Part shown: in pieces, positions 18,259-26,199 of the stretch
Numbering within the stretch: position 1 is the first letter of the stretch
Layout of the letters: every line of letters begins with the position of its first letter
DNA from: Aquabacterium sp. CECT 9606
GTDB lineage: Bacteria; Pseudomonadota; Gammaproteobacteria; Burkholderiales; Burkholderiaceae_C
Length of the DNA stretch: 40,751 nucleotides
Direction: 5' to 3'
Assembly (NCBI RefSeq): GCF_918741295.1
Contig: NZ_CAKKNB010000008.1
Location: 1 to 40,751, forward strand
The notes under the pieces: generated by a model
Seen by the model: the letters and a program-made list of their open reading frames with translations, nothing else
The model's database searches: none
Told to the model about the DNA's origin: nothing
Program-made: the position numbers and the translations under genes

Positions 18259-19008
18259 ATGAAGGTTCTGGTTCCGGTCAAACGTGTTGTTGACTACAAC
18301 GTGAAAGTCCGTGTGAAATCTGATGGTTCTGGCGTGGACATCGCCAACGTCAAGATGAGCATGAACCCCTTTGATGAAATCGCCGTCGAAGAGGCCACGC
18401 GCCTCAAAGAAAAAGGCATCGTCACTGAAATCATCGCCGTCTCGGTGGGCGTGACCCAATGCCAGGAAACCCTGCGCACGGCCATGGCCATTGGCGCAGA
18501 CCGCGGCATCCTGGTCGAGACCACCGACGAAGTGCAACCCCTGGCCGTGGCCAAGATCCTGGCCGCTTTGGTCGCCAAGGAAAAGCCCGATCTGATCATT
18601 CTGGGCAAGCAAGCCATCGATGACGACAGCAACCAGACCGGCCAGATGCTGGCTGCGCTGACGGGCCTGCCCCAAGCCACCTTCGCCTCCAAGGTGGAAG
18701 TGGCCGACGGCGCCGTCTCCGTGACCCGCGAAGTCGATGGCGGCCTGGAAACGCTCAAGCTCAAGCTGCCTGCGGTGATCACCACCGACCTGCGCCTGAA
18801 CGAGCCCCGCTACGTCACGCTGCCCAACATCATGAAGGCCAAGAAGAAGCCCCTGGAAGTGGTCAAACCGGCCGATCTGGGTGTGGACGTGGCCTCGCGC
18901 ATCAAGACCCTGAAGGTTTCTGAGCCGCCCAAGCGCTCCGCTGGCATCAAGGTGCCCGACGTGGCCACGCTGGTGAGCAAGCTCAAGAACGACGCCAAAG
19001 TGATCTGA
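18259..19008 (+). CDS. etfB: Electron transfer flavoprotein beta subunit
   Basis: The protein has 249 residues, starting at [14 protein letters not shown]. The ATG at 18259 has AGGAG 8 bases upstream. An in-frame upstream start at 18214 would add 15 residues that do not belong to the family. EtfB binds AMP and, with EtfA, carries electrons from acyl-CoA dehydrogenases to the ETF:quinone oxidoreductase. Family features include the [11 protein letters not shown] segment and the [11 protein letters not shown] region. It is followed after 13 bp by etfA, so the two form an operon. A TAGAAT box at 18185-18190 could be the -10 element, but no convincing -35 is visible. Confidence 0.95.
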   Translation: MKVLVPVKRVVDYNVKVRVKSDGSGVDIANVKMSMNPFDEIAVEEATRLKEKGIVTEIIAVSVGVTQCQETLRTAMAIGADRGILVETTDEVQPLAVAKILAALVAKEKPDLIILGKQAIDDDSNQTGQMLAALTGLPQATFASKVEVADGAVSVTREVDGGLETLKLKLPAVITTDLRLNEPRYVTLPNIMKAKKKPLEVVKPADLGVDVASRIKTLKVSEPPKRSAGIKVPDVATLVSKLKNDAKVI

Positions 19009-19021
19009 GGAGACAATAACC

Positions 19022-19954
19022 ATGACCGCTCTCGTCATTGCTGAACACGACAACAACAGCCTGAAAGGCGCCACGTTCAACACCATCACCGCTGCCAAGC
19101 AAGCTGGTGGTGATGTGCATGTGCTGATCGCTGGTTCCAACGCCGGCGCAGCTGCTGCGGCCGCCGCGCAAATCGCTGGCGTGACCAAGGTGCTGCACGC
19201 CGACGGCGCGCAATTCGCCGATGGCCTGGCTGAAAACGTGGCAGCCCAAGTGCTGGCCGTCGCTTCTGGCTACAGCCACCTGTTCTTCCCCGCCACCGCC
19301 TACGGCAAGAACGTGTCACCTCGCGTGGCCGCCAAGCTGGACGTCGCCCAGGTGTCGGAAATCTCCAAGGTGGTCAGTGCCGACACCTTCGAACGCCCGA
19401 TCTACGCCGGTAACGCCATCGCCACCGTGCAATCGACTGACGCCGTCAAGGTCGTCACCGTGCGCGCCACTGGTTTTGACGCTGCTGCCGCCACTGGTGG
19501 TTCTGCTGCCGTTGAAACGGTTGCTGCCGTTGCCGACAGCGGCACCTCCAGCTTCGTGGGCCGTGAAGTCACCAAGAACGACCGCCCCGAGCTGACCGCC
19601 GCCAAGATCATCGTGTCCGGTGGTCGTGCCCTGGGCTCGAGCGACAAGTTCAACGACGTGCTGTCGCCCCTGGCCGACAAGCTGGGCGCCGCCCTGGGTG
19701 CCTCGCGCGCTGCGGTTGACGCGGGCTACGCCCCGAACGACCTGCAAGTGGGTCAGACCGGCAAGATCGTCGCGCCTCAGCTGTACGTGGCCATCGGTAT
19801 TTCCGGCGCCATCCAGCATTTGGCCGGCATGAAGGACTCGAAGGTGATCGTCGCGATCAACAAGGATCCTGAAGCCCCGATCTTCCAAGTGGCCGACTTC
19901 GGTCTGGAAGCCGATCTGTTCACGGCCGTGCCTGAACTGATCAAGGCTCTGTGA
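19022..19954 (+). CDS. etfA: Electron transfer flavoprotein alpha subunit
   Basis: The protein has 310 residues, the typical length. GAGGAG precedes the ATG. The C-terminal FAD domain is clear: [15 protein letters not shown], then [20 protein letters not shown] and [11 protein letters not shown], ending in the [16 protein letters not shown] segment. The N-terminal half is Ala-rich and carries the [20 protein letters not shown] region. It forms the heterodimer with the etfB product and holds the FAD that accepts electrons from beta-oxidation dehydrogenases. The acyl-CoA dehydrogenase gene 125 bp downstream is a likely electron donor. Confidence 0.96.
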   Translation: MTALVIAEHDNNSLKGATFNTITAAKQAGGDVHVLIAGSNAGAAAAAAAQIAGVTKVLHADGAQFADGLAENVAAQVLAVASGYSHLFFPATAYGKNVSPRVAAKLDVAQVSEISKVVSADTFERPIYAGNAIATVQSTDAVKVVTVRATGFDAAAATGGSAAVETVAAVADSGTSSFVGREVTKNDRPELTAAKIIVSGGRALGSSDKFNDVLSPLADKLGAALGASRAAVDAGYAPNDLQVGQTGKIVAPQLYVAIGISGAIQHLAGMKDSKVIVAINKDPEAPIFQVADFGLEADLFTAVPELIKAL

Positions 19955-20032
19955 TCATTTAGTTTGATTTGATTGAACCACCGCTGAATTGGCGGATGCA
20001 AATGCCAGACAAACCGTCTGTCTGATGCTTGC

Positions 20033-20060
20033 GGGGGCACCTTACAAGGTGCCCCCTTTG
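20033..20060 (+). terminator. Hairpin between etfA and the acyl-CoA dehydrogenase gene
   Basis: An 11-bp perfect stem (20033-20043 against 20046-20056) is GC-rich and followed by a short TTTG. The loop is only a few bases and the U-run is weak, so it may attenuate rather than fully stop transcription. The ribosome site of the next gene begins 10 to 15 bases further on. Confidence 0.55.
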
Positions 20061-20079
20061 TCGTTATCCGGAGAAGAAC

Positions 20080-21885
20080 ATGACCTACCGCGCCCCCGTC
20101 AAAGACCAGCTCTTCTGCATGAAGGAACTCGCTGGCCTGGACCAGATTGCCCAGATCCCCGGCTTTGAAGATGCTGGCATCGAAACCGCCCAGGCTGTGC
20201 TCGAAGAGTCGGCCAAGTTCAACGAGGGCGTTGTGGCTCCCCTGAACTGGAGTGGCGACCAGGACCACGGCTCCTGGGACAATGGCGTGGTACGCGCCTC
20301 CAAGGGCTTCAAGGAAGCCTACCGTTTGCTGGCCGAAGGTGGCTGGCAAGGCCTGCAGCAGCCCGCCGAGTTTGGCGGCCAGGGCCTGCCCAAGACCATC
20401 GGTGCGGCCTGCATTGAGCACACCACCGCGGCCAACTTGAGCTTCTCGCTGTGCTCCATCCTGACAGGCGGCGCCATCGAGGCCCTGCTGGTGGCCGGTA
20501 GCGATGAGCTGAAAACGCGCTACATCCCCAAGATGATTGAAGGGGCCTGGACCGGCACCATGAACCTGACCGAGCCGCAAGCCGGCTCCGATCTGGCTTT
20601 GGTGCGTTCCAAGGCCGTCAAGCAAGACGATGGCAGCTACCGCATCTCGGGCCAGAAGATCTTCATCACCTATGGTGAGCACGACATGTCCGAGAACATC
20701 GTGCACCTGGTGCTGGCCCGCACGCCCGACGCGCCCGAAGGTGTCAAGGGCATCAGCCTGTTCGTGGTGCCCAAGTTCCTGGTGAACGAAGACGGCTCCA
20801 ATGGCAAGCGCAACGACGTGTACTGCGCCTCCATCGAAGAAAAGCTGGGCATCAAGGCCTCGCCCACCGCCGTGCTGGTGTTCGGCGATGACAAGGGTGA
20901 AGTCGGCGCTGGCGCCATCGGCCACATCGTGGGCGAAGAGAACCGCGGCCTGGAATACATGTTCATCATGATGAACGCCGCCCGCTTCGACGTGGGCGTG
21001 CAGGGCATCGGCGTGTCCGAGCGTGCTTACCAGCAGGCCGTGTCTTACGCCAAGGACCGCGTGCAATCGCGCCCTGTGGATGGCTCGCAGCCCGGTTCAG
21101 CCGCCATCATTCACCATCCCGACGTCAAGCGCATGCTGATGACCATGCGCTCGCTGATCGAAGGCGCGCGCGCCATGGCCATCGTGGGCGCAGCTGCCTA
21201 TGACACAGCCCACCACCACGCTGACAAAGCCGTGGCCAAGCAAGCCCAGTCGGTGTATGAATTCCTGGTGCCGCTGATCAAGGGCTTCAGCACCGAAAAC
21301 TCGGTCGAGATCACCTCGCTGGGCGTGCAAGTGCACGGCGGCATGGGTTTCATCGAAGAAACAGGCGCAGCCCAGTACTACCGCGACTCGCGCATCCTGC
21401 CCATCTACGAAGGCACGACCGCCATCCAGGCCAATGACCTGGTCGGCCGCAAGACCTCGCGCGATGGTGGTGCCTTGGCCAAGGCCATCGCGGCCCAGAT
21501 CGCCGACACCGAAGGCCAACTGGCCGTCCGCGACAGCGTGCAGGCCAAGAACTTGGCCAAGCGCCTGAAGGCCGGCCGCGAAGCCTTCCTGCAGGTGGTG
21601 GATTTCGTCGTGGCCAATGTCAAGACCAAGCCTAATGCTGTGTTTGCAGGCTCCGTGCCCTACCTGATGCTGACGGCCAACCTGGTCAGCGGCTGGCAAC
21701 TGGGCCGGGCCCTGCTGGTGGCCGAAGACCGCCTGAAGGCCGGCGAAGACGCTGACTTCATGAAGGCCAAGATTGCCACCGCCAGTTTCTATGGCGACCA
21801 CATCCTGCCCCGCATCGGCGCGCTGCGCGACAGCATCCTCGAAGGTGGCGACAGCGTGACCGCGATGGCACTTGATTCGTTCTGA
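20080..21885 (+). CDS. Acyl-CoA dehydrogenase, long form (FadE/DmdC-like)
   Basis: The protein has 601 residues from the ATG at 20080 (GGAGAAG upstream). An upstream in-frame start at 20029 would run through the terminator hairpin and is rejected. The order is an N-terminal extension, an alpha-helical N domain, a beta middle domain with [13 protein letters not shown], a C-terminal helical domain with [13 protein letters not shown], and an extra C-terminal region of about 120 residues. Glu444 in YEGT is at the place of the catalytic base. The length and extra tail fit the roughly 600-residue group that includes DmdC (3-methylmercaptopropionyl-CoA dehydrogenase) and related fatty acyl-CoA dehydrogenases. 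Substrate cannot be told from sequence. It oxidises an acyl-CoA at C2-C3 and would pass electrons to the EtfAB encoded just upstream. Confidence 0.93.
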   Translation: MTYRAPVKDQLFCMKELAGLDQIAQIPGFEDAGIETAQAVLEESAKFNEGVVAPLNWSGDQDHGSWDNGVVRASKGFKEAYRLLAEGGWQGLQQPAEFGGQGLPKTIGAACIEHTTAANLSFSLCSILTGGAIEALLVAGSDELKTRYIPKMIEGAWTGTMNLTEPQAGSDLALVRSKAVKQDDGSYRISGQKIFITYGEHDMSENIVHLVLARTPDAPEGVKGISLFVVPKFLVNEDGSNGKRNDVYCASIEEKLGIKASPTAVLVFGDDKGEVGAGAIGHIVGEENRGLEYMFIMMNAARFDVGVQGIGVSERAYQQAVSYAKDRVQSRPVDGSQPGSAAIIHHPDVKRMLMTMRSLIEGARAMAIVGAAAYDTAHHHADKAVAKQAQSVYEFLVPLIKGFSTENSVEITSLGVQVHGGMGFIEETGAAQYYRDSRILPIYEGTTAIQANDLVGRKTSRDGGALAKAIAAQIADTEGQLAVRDSVQAKNLAKRLKAGREAFLQVVDFVVANVKTKPNAVFAGSVPYLMLTANLVSGWQLGRALLVAEDRLKAGEDADFMKAKIATASFYGDHILPRIGALRDSILEGGDSVTAMALDSF

Positions 21886-21907
21886 TTGTTTTTTTGACCC
21901 ACCAGGC

Positions 21908-21952
21908 AAGGATGCCCTTCACACGGTTCGACCGGTGAGGGCATCCTTTTTC
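21908..21952 (+). terminator. Rho-independent terminator after the acyl-CoA dehydrogenase gene
   Basis: AAGGATGCCC (21908-21917) pairs with GGGCATCCTT (21939-21948), with a partly paired inner part. TTTTTC follows. It separates the dehydrogenase gene from the downstream nitronate monooxygenase-like gene. Confidence 0.75.
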
Positions 21953-21972
21953 TTTGGCCCTTAGGAGTCCTC

Positions 21973-22926
21973 ATGTCTCTGCCCGCCGTCTTGAAGAGTG
22001 TTCCCTTTCCCGTCATCGCCTCACCGATGTTCATCCTCAGCACGCCCGCGTTGGTGATCGAGCAATGCAAGGCTGGTGTCGTCGGCTCCATGCCCGCGCT
22101 CAATGCCCGCCCGGCCGCGCAGCTTGAAGAGTGGCTGATCGAGATCACCGAGTCGCTGGCGGCCTACAACGCCGCCAACCCGGACAAGCCTGCCGCGCCA
22201 TTCGCCATCAACCAGATCGTGCACAAGAGCAACGACCGGCTGGAGCACGACCTGGCCCTGTGCGTGAAGTACAAGGTGCCGATCGTGATCACCTCGCTGG
22301 GTGCTCGCACCGACGTGAACGATGCCGTGCACAGCTATGGCGGCATCGTGCTGCACGACATCATCAACAACAAGTTTGCCAAGAAGGCGATCGAGAAGGG
22401 CGCCGATGGCTTGATCGCTGTGGCAACCGGTGCGGGTGGCCATGCGGGCACCATCAGCCCCTTCGCGCTGATCGCCGAGATCCGTGAGTGGTTCGACGGC
22501 CCGATTGCTTTGTCAGGCGCCATTGCCACCGGCGGCGCCGTGCTCGCGGCCCAGGCCATGGGGGCCGACTTCGCCTACATCGGCTCAGCCTTCATTGCCA
22601 CTGACGAAGCGCGCGCGGTCGAGGACTACAAGCAGATGGTGGTCGACAGCAGCAGCGACGACATCCTGTATTCCAGCAAGTTCACGGGCGTGCATGGCAA
22701 CTACCTGAGGCCGTCGATCGTGCGGGCGGGCATGGACCCGGAGACGCTGGGCAATGGCGACCCCAGCCAGATGAACTTCGACAGCAATGCCAGCAGTGGC
22801 AAGGTCTGGAAGGACATCTGGGGTTGCGGGCAGGGCATTGGCGCGGTGAAGAAGGTAGTGCCGGTGCGTGAGCTGGTGGCACGGTTGAAGGCGGAGTACG
22901 CGGAGGCGCGTCAACGTTTGGGCTGA
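21973..22926 (+). CDS. Nitronate monooxygenase (2-nitropropane dioxygenase) family protein
   Basis: The protein has 317 residues, with AGGAG just upstream of the ATG. It is an FMN-dependent TIM-barrel enzyme. The N-terminal PVIASPMFILSTPALV strand, the GAGGHAGTISPFAL motif with the conserved His, and the GAIATGGAVLAAQAMGADFAYIGSAF phosphate-binding segment are typical. Members oxidise nitronates, though many annotated homologues have an unknown substrate or may act as enoyl-type reductases. It lies behind the acyl-CoA dehydrogenase gene on the same strand but beyond a terminator, so a shared role in acyl-CoA metabolism is only a guess. The gene ends at the left side of the long palindromic gap. 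Confidence 0.9.
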   Translation: MSLPAVLKSVPFPVIASPMFILSTPALVIEQCKAGVVGSMPALNARPAAQLEEWLIEITESLAAYNAANPDKPAAPFAINQIVHKSNDRLEHDLALCVKYKVPIVITSLGARTDVNDAVHSYGGIVLHDIINNKFAKKAIEKGADGLIAVATGAGGHAGTISPFALIAEIREWFDGPIALSGAIATGGAVLAAQAMGADFAYIGSAFIATDEARAVEDYKQMVVDSSSDDILYSSKFTGVHGNYLRPSIVRAGMDPETLGNGDPSQMNFDSNASSGKVWKDIWGCGQGIGAVKKVVPVRELVARLKAEYAEARQRLG

Positions 22927-22971
22927 CCGTTTGTTGGCATCGTTGGGTGCCATTAACGGGAGCGCGAGGTG

Positions 22972-23164
22972 GGGATGAGGCGGTGGCTGGCAGGGCTCCT
23001 ATGGTGGCGGTCCTCCGCTGCGCGTCGGACTGCTCTGCGGTGCTCGCCCGGGGCTGGGATCGTCCGAAACTCGCCTTCGGCTCAGACAACGGACGATCCT
23101 TTTCCGCCCCGGGCTCCGCTCCTCAACGCCCCCGAAGTCGCCCTGCCAGCCACCGCCTCATCCC
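22972..23164. repeat. Long interrupted palindrome 1 in a convergent gap
   Basis: Outer arms of 25 bp match perfectly (22972-22996 and 23140-23164). Inner arms are also perfect: 23046-23054 with 23106-23114, and 23057-23066 with 23090-23099. The whole 193 bp could fold as one long branched hairpin. It lies between the 3' ends of two convergent genes. No convincing gene is seen on either strand. Confidence 0.8.
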
Positions 23165-23214
23165 TGATCACCTCGCTGATGGCGTGGCACGAAAAAAACC
23201 GTGCTGCGCCACCA

Positions 23215-23468
23215 GCGGGGCGGGGAAAAAAGGACTGGGGCGGCCTCCGACGGGGCGCCTGGCTTGGTGCTTGCGATGTTTGCGCCGAGGTGGGCACGCG
23301 TAGTGTGCATCGTCAACTGACTGGCCGTGGTTGTTTGAACGAAGCGGCCAACGGCCGCGAAGAGAGTTCCACGGCCCCACCTCGGCGCGAGCATCGCAAG
23401 GCAGTCCCGCATCGCGGGACCACCAAGCTGAAGCCCTGCCGGAGGCCGCACCAGTCCCCCCGCCCCGC
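23215..23468. repeat. Long interrupted palindrome 2 in a convergent gap
   Basis: Nested arms pair in order. 23215-23225 pairs with 23458-23468 (perfect); 23232-23249 with 23440-23457 (one mismatch in 18); 23261-23269 with 23421-23429 (one mismatch); 23270-23278 with 23392-23400 (perfect); and 23282-23294 with 23376-23388 (perfect). A separate perfect hairpin, GTCCCGCATCGCGGGAC, lies at 23404-23420 inside the right arm. The two palindromes together fill most of the 589-bp gap. Confidence 0.8.
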
Positions 23469-23515
23469 GCTGATTCAAAAAGCCAAGGCCTGTGAACAGC
23501 AGTGGCTCAGAACGC

Positions 23516-25348
23516 CTAACCCGTCCGCAACCCTAGCTTGAAGGCAATCATGGCCCTCAACTTGGTCGGCACCACCGGCTTGACCAACAGGTGGAAGTTG
23601 TACTCGGCCGCATCCGCCTCGTGCCCCGTCATCGTGCTGCCCGTCACCATGATGGCCGGCAGCTCAGGGCCAAAGCGTGCGCGCATGGCTTTGATGGCCT
23701 CAATGCCCGTCAACTGCTCAGGCAGGCGGTAGTCCACGATCAGCAGATCGGGTTTGGATTCGGTGCTGCGGGCCCAGGCTTCCACGGCAGCCACGCTGTC
23801 AAATGCGCTCACCGTGGCGCCCCAACCTTTGAGCAGCACCTGCAGGCCTTCCAGCACGGCCAACTCGTCTTCCACCACCACGATGTGGCGCCGGTCCAGC
23901 GTGACGCCCAGGGCGGGCTTGCTGGGGATGCTGCTGCGCTGCATGCGCGGCGCGCGGCCGATCGGCAGCATCAAGGTGAACACGGTGCCATGGCCCACGC
24001 GTGAGCGCAGGGTCAGGGGCGCGTCCATCAAGTCGGCCAGGCGCTTGACGATGGACAGACCCAGGCCCAGGCCCTTGCGGTGGTGCGGCTCCAGTGGGCG
24101 GCCGCTGTGGGTTTGGTAGAACTCGTCAAAGATGCGGACTTGCTCTTTCTCGGCGATGCCGATGCCCGAGTCCCAGACCTGCAGGCAAAGTTGCTCGCCA
24201 CGCACGCGGCAGGTCACCAACACGCCGCCGTCTTCGGTGTAGCGGATGGCGTTGGAGACCAGGTTGCGCAAGATGCGCTCCACCAGCACAGGGTCGGCCA
24301 GGGCGTGGTGCTGCTCGCCCCGAAAGCTCAGCATCAGGCCTTTTTCAAAGGCGGTGGGCTCGAAGTGCAGGCGGATGCGGTTGAAGAGCTCCTGCATCGA
24401 GAAGTGCTCGGGTTCGATGTCCACCGCGCCCGTGTCGATCTTGGTGATGTCCAGCAGTTCGCTGAACAGGCCTTCCAGGGCATCGACCGAGCTGTTGATG
24501 CTGTTGACCAGGTGAACCACCTCTTCGTCCTTGTTACGCTGGCGCAGGGCTTCGGCGAACAAACCCATGGCGTGCAGGGGCTGGCGCAGGTCGTGGCTGG
24601 CGGCAGCAAAGAACTGTGTTTTGGCGCGGTTGGCGGTTTCGGCCAGGCGTTGGGCGCTTTCGGCGGCGGCGGTCTCACCGCGCAGCTTCAGGGCCAGGTC
24701 TTGCGTCTGCAATTTGTGCTTGACCATCTCGGAGAACACATTGCGGAAGGCCCAGGCCACCGACATGGTGCACACGCCCAGCAAAAACCAGATGCCAGCC
24801 ATTTTCAGGTCGTGCTGCTGGCCGTGGAAGGCCGAGCGCAGGATCATGGTCCCGAAGTACATGGTCATGCACGTCAGGAACAATTTGGTCTGCATCGCCA
24901 TGAAGGGCACGGAGCCAATGGCGAATGAATAGATGATCAACATGAGCGCGGTGCGCTCGAACGATCCACCGTAGTCATAAAAGAGCACGGCGGCCACGCA
25001 CCAGGTGGCGGCGTTGAAGCCGGCGCCCAAGGCCCACAGCAGCAGCCAGCGTTCATGGTCGACCTGGTTGCGCCGCACGGCCCGCTCGAAGCTGTACATG
25101 CCCACGATGCGCGCCAGCCAGATCAGCAAGAAGGCGGTGGCCCAGCCCAGCAGGACCTGGTGCGGTGCATGCGGCCAGTAGATGGCCGTGGTGACCGCCA
25201 TGCCGAGGATGTGCCCGAACAGGCCCGACCCCGTCTGGCTGTAGACCGACCGGACCGTGTCTGGCACCAAGGCGGCCCTGGGCGGCGAGGGGATGTCAGG
25301 CGCAGCCGGAGCAGCGCTGGTCACCAGGGCGGGCGGCGCGGTGCTCAT
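23516..25348 (-). CDS. Hybrid sensor histidine kinase with C-terminal receiver domain
   Basis: The protein has 610 residues. Several hydrophobic segments between about residues 45 and 205 form a membrane domain with no large periplasmic sensor. A short coiled linker (about 205-245) follows, then a HisKA domain with His252 in ASHDLRQPLHAMG. The ATPase domain has the N box RNLVSNAIRYT, the G1 box DSGIGI (from D393) and the G2 box GLGLGLS. A receiver domain at about 488-605 has Asp539 and Lys590. Its start is 6 bases after the stop of the response-regulator gene, with no clear ribosome site, so translation is probably coupled. The signal is unknown. The DLRQPLHAMGLF H-box type is common in beta- and gammaproteobacterial hybrid kinases that pair with a LuxR-type regulator. 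Confidence 0.93.
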   Translation of the reverse strand: MSTAPPALVTSAAPAAPDIPSPPRAALVPDTVRSVYSQTGSGLFGHILGMAVTTAIYWPHAPHQVLLGWATAFLLIWLARIVGMYSFERAVRRNQVDHERWLLLWALGAGFNAATWCVAAVLFYDYGGSFERTALMLIIYSFAIGSVPFMAMQTKLFLTCMTMYFGTMILRSAFHGQQHDLKMAGIWFLLGVCTMSVAWAFRNVFSEMVKHKLQTQDLALKLRGETAAAESAQRLAETANRAKTQFFAAASHDLRQPLHAMGLFAEALRQRNKDEEVVHLVNSINSSVDALEGLFSELLDITKIDTGAVDIEPEHFSMQELFNRIRLHFEPTAFEKGLMLSFRGEQHHALADPVLVERILRNLVSNAIRYTEDGGVLVTCRVRGEQLCLQVWDSGIGIAEKEQVRIFDEFYQTHSGRPLEPHHRKGLGLGLSIVKRLADLMDAPLTLRSRVGHGTVFTLMLPIGRAPRMQRSSIPSKPALGVTLDRRHIVVVEDELAVLEGLQVLLKGWGATVSAFDSVAAVEAWARSTESKPDLLIVDYRLPEQLTGIEAIKAMRARFGPELPAIMVTGSTMTGHEADAAEYNFHLLVKPVVPTKLRAMIAFKLGLRTG

Positions 25349-25354
25349 GACGAC

Positions 25355-26071
25355 TTACCGGGCGTTGGGGCGCCAGGCCGAGAATCCGCTTTGTTTTTGC
25401 AGCATCTGGCTGACGGCGATCACAGCCTGGGTGCGGGAGCTGACGCCCAGTGCGCGCAGCACGGCGGCCACGTGGTCCTTGACCGTTTCCACCGACAAGC
25501 CAAGCTCGCGGGCGATCAGTTTGTTGGGCTGGCCCTTGAGTAGCAGCGCCAGCACGTCGGATTGGCGGGGCGTCAGGCCCAGTTGGACCAGAGAGGGCAC
25601 GCTTTGAAAGCCCGCCTCGACCGCTTCCTGCTGGATGTTCGGCACAGGGGCGGGCGGTTTGCCGGGGTTGAAGTCGGAGCCCATGCTCATGGGCGGCACG
25701 TAAACGCCGCCTTTCATCACCTGTTGCAGCGCATCAATGAGGGTTTCGTTGGAGGCACGCTTGGGCACGAACCCCATGGCGCCCATGTCGATGGCCCGGA
25801 TGACGTCGCTGGTGCGGTCAGAGGCCGAGATCACGACGACGGGCAGGGCGGGGTAGGCGGTGCGCAGTTCGGCCAGCAAATCAAAGCCGTCGTCCTCACC
25901 CAGGTGCAAATCGAGCAGCACCAGGTCGAAATTGTGGTCTGCGCGCAGGGCGTCGCGGGCGGTCTGGCCGTTGGAAGCGGTGGACACCGTGACGTTGTCG
26001 CCCAGGCCCTGGATGACCGATTGCAGGGCGGCCAGGATCAGCGGGTGGTCGTCAATCAGCAGGACCTTCAT
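25355..26071 (-). CDS. Two-component response regulator, LuxR/NarL type
   Basis: The protein has 238 residues, with AAGGAG upstream of the ATG. The receiver domain has the acidic pair Asp7-Asp8, phosphoacceptor Asp54 in VLLDLH and Lys104 in FVPK. A Pro-rich linker (about 133-145) leads to a LuxR-type helix-turn-helix at about 165-220 (GLTPRQSDVLALLLKG, then NKLIARELGLSVETVKDHV). It is the first gene of a two-gene operon with the hybrid kinase. It is divergent from the export cluster that starts at 26200, with 128 bp between, so it may regulate that cluster; this is inference. Confidence 0.94.
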   Translation of the reverse strand: MKVLLIDDHPLILAALQSVIQGLGDNVTVSTASNGQTARDALRADHNFDLVLLDLHLGEDDGFDLLAELRTAYPALPVVVISASDRTSDVIRAIDMGAMGFVPKRASNETLIDALQQVMKGGVYVPPMSMGSDFNPGKPPAPVPNIQQEAVEAGFQSVPSLVQLGLTPRQSDVLALLLKGQPNKLIARELGLSVETVKDHVAAVLRALGVSSRTQAVIAVSQMLQKQSGFSAWRPNAR

Positions 26072-26098
26072 GAATAACTCCTTGGATTCATCCTCTAT

Positions 26099-26128
26099 TT
26101 CAGGATTTAGCTTTTTGAATTTCCTGAA
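26099..26128. promoter_or_regulatory. Inverted repeat in the divergent promoter region
   Basis: TTCAGGA (26099-26105) and TCCTGAA (26122-26128) are perfect arms 16 bp apart, in the 128-bp space between the response regulator gene and the GAF-HlyD gene. This is a reasonable place for an operator controlling one or both directions. No regulator can be named. Confidence 0.35.
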
Positions 26129-26199
26129 TCATAGGGGCAAGCCGGGCTCAATCATCAGGGCAACCGGTCGATAACACGACAAGGTGTCCTTGGGGTTCG

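Noticed and set aside
18226..19188. Minus-strand frame of 320 codons opposite etfB, and a 429-codon frame opposite etfA and the dehydrogenase
   Set aside because: Antisense shadows in GC-rich DNA; the plus-strand genes are clearly recognised.
20029..20079. Upstream start for the acyl-CoA dehydrogenase
   Set aside because: It would place 17 codons across a perfect terminator-like hairpin, and a good ribosome site precedes the ATG at 20080.
22947..23541. Short overlapping frames in the gap after the nitronate monooxygenase-like gene
   Set aside because: They run through both palindromes, have no ribosome sites and show Arg/Pro-rich composition typical of non-coding GC-rich DNA.
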